From contig CM023540.1 in the NCBI GenBank assembly GCA_013350335.1, forward strand, positions 47,227,222-47,291,221: a stretch of 64,000 nt of DNA. Reading direction: 5' to 3'. Below are positions 56,407 to 64,000 of the stretch, piece by piece. A model generated the notes under the pieces. It saw nothing but the letters and a program-made list of their open reading frames with translations, had not been told where the DNA came from and did no database searches. The translations under genes and the position numbers were made by a program. Positions within the stretch are counted from its first letter, which is position 1, and each line of letters opens with the position of its first letter. This DNA comes from Chimonanthus salicifolius (Eukaryota; Streptophyta; Magnoliopsida; Laurales; Calycanthaceae).

Positions 56407-56540
56407 GGGGTAATAATCTCGGCCGATACGAATATCGTTGATATCTGCTGATAAAGGTGATTTTTAATAAAAAAAATAGAAGAGAAAAATTCTGAATATC
56501 GACAGATATCTTGGATAGTAACGATATTTCCACCCTTACT
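56407..56540. mobile_element. hAT-like MITE, TATCGGCCGATA family, diverged
   Basis: Starts AAGGGGTAATAATCTCGG and ends AACGATATTTCCACCCTT, with GGCCGATACGAATATCG inside and an AGAAGAGAAAAA tract. TTACCAAG and TTACTAAA at the edges match at 6 of 8, overlapping the ends. Clearly older than the copy at 43894. Confidence 0.68.
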
Positions 56541-57239
56541 AAACCCATTCTATTTCATTTTCCACTAGATTTGAAAAATTACAGTCAGAATCAAGAAATC
56601 GATAACTCACTTTAAGATGCATTTAAATAAGAAAAGTAAAAAAAAATATATAAAAGTGTAAATTCTCCAAAAGGACTGCCACCTTTCTTGACGTGGAAAA
56701 TGCCACGTGTAATCTCTTTAATGTGTAAATTGTAAAGGGTCAAATTTCATCCCTATATACACCGTTTTATGATGTATCTAACTTGCCAAAATTGAGAGTA
56801 CATATTTACAGCTGCAACCACGTTAGAACGACAACAAATCACCATCACTCAGCGTCACTTATTTTAACAGTTGCAAACTGAGTTAGTATGATTGAGTTGT
56901 AACATTTCTTTACTCAATTTGAATCATATTATATTTAATAATGAGGTACAGTTTAATGACTAAATAAAATTAAGTAATTTTTGATGTGAGAACAAAAAAA
57001 GAAATTAGTTTCATTAAACATTTATAGCCACTTGATTTAAATTAAATAATATAGATGGCTGATATGGAGTTTTTATTAAGTATCCATTTTATTTACTTAA
57101 ATCAAATGGAAAAAAGATGTGTAAATGAAATTTATCTTTCGTAATTAGTTGAAACAATTTCTATGTTAGTTTAGTAACATTAATGTATCTAATAAGGTGA
57201 TATATTTTATAAACATTAAAATTAAATTACAAGAACCCA
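56541..57239. other. AT-rich sequence without recognisable feature
   Basis: No coding similarity and no repeat ends recognised. Confidence 0.55.
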
Positions 57240-58560
57240 TACCTCAAGTACACCACTTGAGGATTGAATGCACTAAACTTCTCCTTCAAGGGTGGAGAAG
57301 AAACATATTACAATGCTTGTAGGGAACACTCTCTGATTTGAAGGTGAAGACACCCTTCTCCTTCACAAGGGTTACACCAACCCTTCGCAAACTTTATCTA
57401 TCAAGAAAATGTAGAAGATTACAATGTAAAACTTAGGAACAACTCTCAAATGTTTACAAATCAAGTTTACTAAGAGTTACTCAAAGAGTTGAACTGAAAT
57501 GGCTCAAGATAAGATTGCAAGAGATGGATATTGAGTTAAAGTATGCTTGGGATTTGATTTCAATGGATTCCTCTTGATTTCAAGTAAGTCAACACCCCTT
57601 AAGCCCATTGATGCTTGGTTTTATAAAATTTTCACATTTAAGACCGTTTCCAAGCATTAAATGAAGCAAAAAGTCATTGGAGAGAGCATTTAATGTTAAA
57701 AAAATACTACCGTTTCGTGATTCAGTCTACTGAAAATGTCCTGGATTTCGGACAGTTTATCTGCGAGTAATTCAGTCGGTTGAAACTGAAGTTTCAGTCG
57801 ACTGAAATCACATTCAATGAAAATCCAGCATTTCAGTCGGCTGAAATATGGATTCAGTCGACTGAAATCACACCCCACTGAAAAACCAGTATTTCAGTCG
57901 GCTGAATGATTGATTCAGTCGACTGAAAACCCATCCTCACTTAATCCATTGTTTCAGTCGACTCAATTCTCTAGTTCAGTTGACTGAAATGACCTTAATG
58001 ATGATTTGTACAATTTTGGCTTTATTTTGGTCATTTTCAAATACATTTGATAGGTCTTGGGGACTAAGTCTTATCCTAGGATTCCATTTGTATGCATAAG
58101 ATAAAGCTGAGTATCCTAAGGTCCACTAAAGGGTGACTTGAGCCATGGTGTTCAAACACAATTAAGTAACTTTACATTTTTTTCCTAACACTCATGACCA
58201 ATACTAAGAACACATACTTGATATTCAATCTTCAGTACTTGTATCCTTTGCCATTTGATCTTCAAAGATTGATAAGCCATCCGATCTCTTCCATGATGAT
58301 CATGATTGTATAAAATTGATCTTCAATGATCTTGCCCTTCTTCTTCTTTGACTATGTCTTTTGCCAATTGATCTCTATTGAATGATAAATGAAAATGATC
58401 TTCCATTTTTACAATATTTGATATCCAATACATGTCTTCTTGTAAATGTGATACTTGTCTCATAGAGTAATATCATTTGAAATGTTAAATATCACACTTT
58501 TATGTTTTGTGGTCATAAAAAATACCCATATATCTTTGGGTTGGAACCTTGGGGCTAACA
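57240..58560 (-). mobile_element. LTR-like unit of an unidentified retrotransposon
   Basis: Read on the minus strand it begins TGTTAGCCCCAAGGTT at 58560, an LTR-like start. The first about 360 bases recur right of the assembly gap at 62831-63045 (TGTTAACACCAAGGTT). The unit carries the palindromic minisatellite at 57719-57990. The left boundary near 57240 is approximate. No retroviral coding sequence is seen nearby, so it may be a solo LTR or a non-autonomous element. Confidence 0.5.
57719..57990. repeat. minisatellite of the palindrome TTTCAGTCGACTGAAA
   Basis: Nine instances of a 15-16-bp near-palindrome (TTTCAGTCGACTGAAA or TTTCAGTCGGCTGAAA) start at about 57721, 57770, 57791, 57832, 57851, 57892, 57912, 57952 and 57975. 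They form a higher-order unit of about 61 bp in which the GACT and GGCT forms alternate. The minus-strand frame repeats FSRLN-like words by chance. Confidence 0.9.
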
Positions 58561-58705
58561 ATAACATTTAAAAATAATTTGTACCTGACGTGTGCAGATA
58601 GGAAGGTTGATCATTTAGTAGTTAATGATCTTGAGGCTGTACAATTTTCATAACATTTAAAATAATTTGTACCCGACGTGTGTAGACAGGAAGGTTTACG
58701 CATGT
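58561..58705. repeat. two-copy direct repeat of about 50 bp
   Basis: ATAACATTTAAAAATAATTT begins at 58561 and ATAACATTTAAAATAATTTG at 58651. Both continue with GTACC(T/C)GACGTGTG(C/T)AGA(T/C)AGGAAGGTT. A more distant relative is at about 39302-39340. Possibly the edges of an old insertion. Confidence 0.7.
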
Positions 58706-61167
58706 CTGACAAATTAGTGAAGTGAGTCGTTTGACTATGTAAGATGGAATGCCTAGATACCTTGATCTTAAAAAAAAAAAATTTAAATTCAATCACTTGA
58801 ATGATTAATTGATTTGAAAATTGATAGAATATCTAAATTTCGAATTTAACTCAACTTGAATTATTTATCAAATAAATTAAAGTAATCAAGCATAAGTGAC
58901 TCAGTTCATTTTATACTATCTTAAATAAGTTCCTGTGATTAGTGTCTTTTATTTATTATTTTAATAATTAAAAAATCTTATCCACCAAATGAAAAATGAA
59001 TGAAATAAAAAGTTGTCAATTAATTGTGTGATTTGACATGTTATGAGTCTTAGTAACTTCTAAATTAAGATAAAAATATAATCTAATATGCATTTTATTC
59101 TTTTTCACTAAGGTGATTAAATAGATGAGTGGAATAAAATATTTAAAAAATGACTTTCAATCATCACCTCATATCTATGGGCTAACATACACCACATAGC
59201 TATATTTTTTTATTTTGAATATGTAAGTTCCTACTTATTTTGATAGAACAATTCAATTTTAAATCATTCCATTTATCATATTTGGAAATAGTTATTTTAT
59301 TTGTGTATAATGATGTTGAATTGATTTTTCAAAAAAAATCCTTCGGATGAACAAATGGGAGTTAAAATTGGTGTAAAGATGATCTTTTCTGTCACACAAA
59401 AGAAGTAAAATTAGGGTTGTCATAGGGTCGGATTTGGGTTGGACATGATCAAAGTCCATTAATAAAAAGAAGTCAGATTAGGGCTGAACTCCAGTCGGCT
59501 GACAATCCCATCTAAAATTATATGTAGGGCAGAAGCTCGGTTTGAATTAGGTCAAGTTTCAATAAATCCAATTCAATTCATTTAAAAAATTATTGAATCT
59601 GATATGAACCGACTCTACCCGAATTGCTGAGTCAAGTTACTCAACTCGACCCGACCCAAATTTCTAACCCAATTCAACTCGAGTGTTGTTTTATAACTTG
59701 GTGCACTTAGGTCGGGTCAGACTGTTTTTAAATTTCTCAACTTGACCGGACATGAATTTCATGTGGGTTTATTTTTTTCCAACTTGATTGGACTCGAGAT
59801 ATACAAAAACATAACTCAAATCTATTGATTTCTCATGTCAGATCACGTGAAGTTTCACCCCTAATTACTTGGCTGTCTTTGAACTCAAGCAAACTATTTA
59901 TCAAAATAATAGTTTAATTTATTCTTCCATATATTTATAAAGTAAAAGAATGCTTGTTAATAATAATAAAGTAATTGTCCATCCTACACATAAATAAAGA
60001 TTAGTTACAGTGTTGGTTTGCTGAGATTACATGCATATGAAATTTTACATAATGTTCTCGAAAAGAGATGGAAATTTTGAATTTCTTCATCGTAAAAAAA
60101 CAATTATAATGTTAGATCTAAAACATTTACATGAATAGACATCCATTATATTATTTTATTATAATAATAGAAGGAAAATTATTGTACGATGTCTCTTAAA
60201 AAGAGATAATAAGCACTTGTTGTGGGTTCTCCTAAATTGTTTGCAACATTTTTAACTATGCAATGCATGGAGGTAATTCCTTCAAATTGAGTTTTTACTT
60301 TGATGTCTAATCTAATCCATCTCTACAGTCCACAGTCAACTTTAATTTTTTTTTTTTTGAAGATTTCTCATTTTGGAGCTCTTAAAATATAATTATTTTA
60401 ATAATTGAGCTCCATACTATTGAATATAAATAAATTTAGCCTTTCTCTGTATTTTTCATTGGATGGAGCCCTTAATAAAATTTCAATTTTTATTAAAAGA
60501 AAATACTACATCATAGTTAATCAAATGGTGAACCTTTAAAAAATAACTTAATAAATAAAATAAAATAATGATTAGTACAAACAAACGGGTCACAAATTTA
60601 AAAAGTTAATAGATTCGGTTTTTATAATGAGTAAAAGTTTAATGAAGCAAAAGCATTGATTCAAAGTTGTCAACTGTAAACGAATAAGAACTATATTTGG
60701 TAATTAAATTTGTTATCTAATTTACATAAAAAAACTAAAACTTTATCATGTGGCATGAGTAGATAGGGGGTTTTAGGATATTTATTTAAGATGGTGAAGA
60801 ATGTTAAAATAAAATTATGGAAAAAAAAGTGATTGATAGCCATCTCATTGTTATCTTTACTTAATTTTGATGAGTAAAATGCCCTTAGATATTAGAGAAA
60901 TTAATCATTATGAGTTGGAAGATATTATTTTTTAACTATGTTTGTTTCTCACTCATTATCGACCATTGAATAGAACTTTTCTCAATTGAACTCATTATTA
61001 TCTTTATAAGTTAATCATTAGATTAAGCTCTAAGTTTGTTGAGTATGGGTTTTTTAAGTTGAATCTTGTAATACTTTTTTATTTATAAAGGATGTATCAA
61101 ATCAACTCATTTCTTCGTACAGTAAAAGTCTTAAAAAAGTAATCTTCAAATTTATAATAAATAGTTT
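58706..61167. other. AT-rich sequence with one degenerate GGGTCGG-type repeat
   Basis: A probable decayed MITE lies at about 59412-59870, between TTAGGGTTGTCATAGGGTCG and AAGTTTCACCCCTAA, with CGACCCGACCCAAATT inside. The remainder shows no gene or recognisable element. Confidence 0.5.
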
Positions 61168-61467
61168 TGTGATGACCCGCATCAAATGGAGAGAGTGGGG
61201 GTGGGAAATATATTCCATGTGCATGGAATTAGGAAGAGAACTTCGCCAATGTGGCGCTCGAGAGTGGGGGAGAATACTCGAGAGTGTTGTGACAAAGTCC
61301 TATATTGCTTGAAAGGTTGTTCGGATTTTAGAATATAAATAACACTTTCCCTTCAACATGAGACCTTTTGGGTGTCTTTATAGACGCACATCCCAATGCA
61401 AAAACCGTGAAGGCGTGTGTGAACTTAAAGTGGACAATATCATGTTGGGTGGGGCAGGGTGGTTACA
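61168..61467 (+). mobile_element. solo LTR of the TRIM family (300 bp)
   Basis: Runs from TGTGATGACCCGC to GGGTGGTTACA, with AGTTT at 61163-61167 and 61468-61472. AAAGTGGACAATATCATG, GTTGGGTGGGGCAGGG and GTTACA align with the reverse complement of the LTR at 15778, so both belong to one family. Confidence 0.9.
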
Positions 61468-61724
61468 AGTTTCTCTAGATATTAAATTTTAATTTTTAGA
61501 TCCTTGAGAAATCTATGCTTAAAATGATCAAGGCCTTGTAAGCTTCTGATGCGGGCATCGAATCCAACAAGTTGGACAATGACCTCATCGAGACCCGATT
61601 GGATGAGATCAATGAATTGGCTCTCCCAATATGCCCGGATTGATGGAGGGAAGCAGGGACCCAGATATAACCCATTGGACCCAAATATGGGCCCATTTAC
61701 ATGGGTTCAAATATGGATCCATTT

Positions 61725-62213
61725 TGTAATACATCGCCCTAAAAAGTTCCACATTACTAGTTGTATTGGAAATTCCCTGGTATATAAGTGATAACCTTCC
61801 TCTTTCTAGTATGAGGCCTTTTGGGAGTAACAGTGGGTTGGTTCACCAATTGAAAGACGTGCGGGTTGTGTGTGAGGCCCAGAGCCTACAATATCATGCT
61901 AGCGGGACTGGTCGTTACAAATGGTATCACAGAATCGTTCAACTCTCTTCCTGAGGGCATGGGTTTGGTTGTTGTATGTGCAGAGTTGGATACGACTTTG
62001 GCTTTAAGGAGGGTAGATTGTAATATCCTGCCCCAAAAAGTCTCACATTGCTAGTTGCATTGGAAATTCCCTAGTATATAAGTGATAGCCTTCCTCCTTC
62101 TAGCATAAGGCATTTTGGGAGCAACAGTGGGTTGGCTCGCCAATTGAAAGCCGTGCGGACCTTGTGTGAAGCCCAGAGCAGACAATATCATGCTAGCGGG
62201 ACGGGTCGTTACA
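61725..62213 (+). mobile_element. complete TRIM element (489 bp) with perfect TSD
   Basis: Two 195-bp LTRs (61725-61919 and 62019-62213) run from TGTAATA to GTCGTTACA and are closely similar. The 99-bp interior starts AATGGTATCACAG, a tRNA-Met-type primer site, and ends AAGGAGGGTAGAT, a purine tract. CATTT flanks it at 61720-61724 and 62214-62218. It has no coding capacity, so it must have been mobilised by proteins supplied elsewhere. Confidence 0.95.
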
Positions 62214-62286
62214 CATTTAGGTGTTTCTCAGGCCTCAAAGCCAATTAACCTGATCTATTTCCTGTCTTAATGGTTTCACTTCCAAA

Positions 62287-62730
62287 CAGGGCCGTCTAGA
62301 CACAAGTTGAAGCCTAAGGCGAAAAATCTAAACGGGGCCTTCTTAATATTTAATATATTATTATAAATAATATTTAATTAATATTTTATTTATATATATA
62401 TATATATAAATAAAATTATCTAAAATCTACTTTTCTTGCTTTTTGAGATGCAAAATTACTAATTAAATTTTTGTATTCGAGTTTTGCTAAAATATCATTT
62501 TCAATTGATAATATGGCCAATTCACTTAATCTTTCTTATGACATTATTGATCGTAGATAAAATTTTATTAATTTTAATTTTGAAAAACTTCTTTTTGCAG
62601 AAGCAACCGTTACAGGTATTGTCAATAATATTCAGTATGCAATATCAGTATTTGCAAACGAATCTAGTCTTTTATATAATTTAAAATTTCAATTGGAGTT
62701 ATTTCTGTTTGTAAAATTCTCTTAAAACTT
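62287..62730 (-). mobile_element. hAT transposon 3' end (C-terminal dimerisation domain), cut by gap
   Basis: CAGGGCCGTCTAGACA at 62287 looks like an hAT terminal repeat. On the minus strand (about 62632-62416) the translation reads IPVTVASAKRSFSKLKLIK, then a stop, then ERLSELAILSIEND, and ends ISNFASQKARK. This is the hAT dimerisation region of the group annotated as zinc-finger MYM-type 1-like proteins. At least one stop breaks the frame. The rest of the transposase would lie to the right, but the assembly gap intervenes and other sequence follows. Confidence 0.82.
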
Positions 62731-62830
62731 NNNNNNNNNNNNNNNNNNNNNNNNNNNNNNNNNNNNNNNNNNNNNNNNNNNNNNNNNNNNNNNNNNNNNN
62801 NNNNNNNNNNNNNNNNNNNNNNNNNNNNNN
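62731..62830. other. assembly gap (100 N)
   Basis: Exactly 100 N, a conventional filler for unknown length. The two sides do not belong to the same element, so the true distance and even the join are uncertain. Confidence 0.98.
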
Positions 62831-63045
62831 CTTCAATACTTGTATCATTTGCCATTGAACTTCAAAGATTGATAAGTCATCCGATCTCTTGCATTGATCT
62901 TCAATGATCTTGCCCTTCTTTCTTCTTTGTAAATGTGATTCTTGTCTCATTGAGTAATATCATTTGAAATATTAAATATCACACTTTAATGGTTTGTAGT
63001 CATCAAAATACCCATATATCATTGGGTTGAAACCTTGGTGTTAAC
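62831..63045 (-). repeat. LTR-like fragment, second copy of the 58.2-58.56 kb sequence
   Basis: Matches 58,230-58,560 from CTTCA(A/G)TACTTGTATC to CCTTGG(T/G)G(T/C)TAACA, with a deletion of about 115 bp in the middle. It starts at the gap, so its left part is probably hidden there. Confidence 0.8.
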
Positions 63046-63111
63046 ACCACCTATCATCCATATCATCATAAAATGTCATATCCCCCTTGACGGCAAAGCC
63101 TCGCCAAGGTG

Positions 63112-63299
63112 TCCCCATGTTTGCTTCTCGGTCGCTCCGACGGAGCATGAACTCCGGTTACAGCATATCCAGCTATCCCCATGTTTAATTCTCGGTCGCC
63201 CCGACGGAGCATGGACTCTAGTTATAGCGCCTCAGGCTATCCCCATGTTTGCTTCTCGGTCGCCCCGGTGGAGCATGGACTCCTGTTTCATTATTTTCC
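63112..63299. repeat. three-copy 64-bp tandem repeat
   Basis: TCCCCATGTTT begins at 63112, 63176 and 63240. Each unit continues TTCTCGGTCGC(T/C)CCG and GGAGCATG(A/G)ACTC. It is GC-rich compared with its surroundings. The open frame across it is repetitive and matches nothing I know. Confidence 0.9.
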
Positions 63300-63351
63300 C
63301 GCCCATGCCATGCATGAGATGTAAGTGCATTATGCTATGTAGTATATATAT

Positions 63352-63478
63352 AAAATCCATAGCATTGAAATATAATCCATAGCCTTAAAAATATCATTCA
63401 TAACATTAAAATATTATCCATTGCATTTAAAATACCATCCATAGCATTAAAGTATAATCCATAGCATTTAAAATCCAT
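63352..63478. repeat. degenerate tandem repeat of ATCCATAGCATTAAAATAT
   Basis: About six units of 20-25 bp, varying as CATTGAAATATA, CCTTAAAAATAT, CATTTAAAATAC. It directly follows the 64-bp repeat, which suggests both belong to one LTR or element. Confidence 0.8.
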
Positions 63479-64000
63479 CTTAAAATAAATCATATAATTA
63501 CCGAAATAAAACGAAGAAACCATCACATACACATAATCTACGGCTTACAAAAAGGTAGGAATCCTACCGAATATCGATTAGCGTCCCTTTACGTTTCCGT
63601 TCGATAATCCGGTCGCCGATCGCGTACCGTTTGTGATGTCCCGATACCTTATCATGCATTTTCCAAATTAGTCCATATCTTATCCATGATTAAGTCCCTA
63701 ACTGATCACAACCTTAGATCATTAATGATCCCTAATTATGTTACAAGGTTATTAAAATCAGCCCTTAACTTAGCCTCATTTTCCATTGATTTAAACACAT
63801 TCATAATTCCAAATTTTGCCCATTTAAACATTCTACTTTGTGAGCCAAAAACGCAGAAACCCTAAGTTTCATTTAATTACTCATAATGTCATCTTAATGC
63901 ACCCAAGTTCATGTCCAACCTACATGGGGTTCGGCCATTTACCATGGCCGAACCCATGGTTCTTCATTGTGGCCAATAATTATGGTTTTGCCACTATACT
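63479..64000. other. right edge, unassigned
   Basis: A GC-richer stretch with CpG (63580-63640) lies between AT-rich parts. No coding similarity. Possibly the interior of the element holding the two tandem arrays. Confidence 0.45.

Noticed and set aside
57719..57990. CRISPR-like appearance of repeated palindromes with spacers
   Set aside because: Repeats and spacers both vary and the host is a plant nuclear genome; it is a minisatellite.

Overview
The window is nuclear genomic DNA of a flowering plant. Two intron-rich genes with plant-type protein sequences lie on the + strand, embedded in AT-rich DNA with plant LINEs, tRNA-derived SINEs, Copia and TRIM-type LTR elements, Stowaway MITEs and hAT-like MITEs. 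The species cannot be read from the sequence. The many old transposons and an 11-kb intron fit a woody plant with a large genome, but that is only an impression.

Region 1 (1-25,774) is the 3' part of a gene for the exosome-associated DExH RNA helicase MTR4. Eight exons give an unbroken 578-residue C-terminal portion, from the end of the second RecA domain through the KOW/arch to the C-terminal helical domain. The 5' exons lie left of the window. The introns hold most of the sequence: two SINEs, stacked LINE tails, a 5.4-kb antisense LINE split by a 1.76-kb fold-back element, a TRIM inside a TRIM, a LINE ORF1 fragment and a 23-bp ultra-truncated LINE insertion.

Region 2 (25,775-37,027) is a short spacer followed by a complete gene for the 70-kDa large subunit of replication protein A, of the RPA1B/RPA1D type. 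Its 13 exons encode 631 residues. The proximal promoter carries E2F-type sites and a site II motif, as expected for an S-phase gene. One small in-frame exon looks like a tandem duplicate of the end of the exon before it. An RTE-type LINE sits in intron 4. The two genes are in tandem and share no evident pathway: one acts in nuclear RNA surveillance, the other in DNA replication and repair.

Region 3 (37,028-64,000) has no recognisable host gene. It is a layered repeat landscape: Stowaway MITEs, SINEs, an internally deleted Copia element, a short non-autonomous Copia-like element, solo LTRs with intact 5-bp target-site duplications (TSDs), a complete 489-bp TRIM, an LTR-like unit with a palindromic minisatellite, an hAT transposase fragment, a 100-N assembly gap and tandem repeats.

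The most distinctive signal is a family of about ten short hAT-like elements, spread from 15.6 to 56.5 kb. They share ends of the type CAGGGGT and a self-complementary core TATCGGCCGATA. Two copies have perfect 8-bp TSDs.
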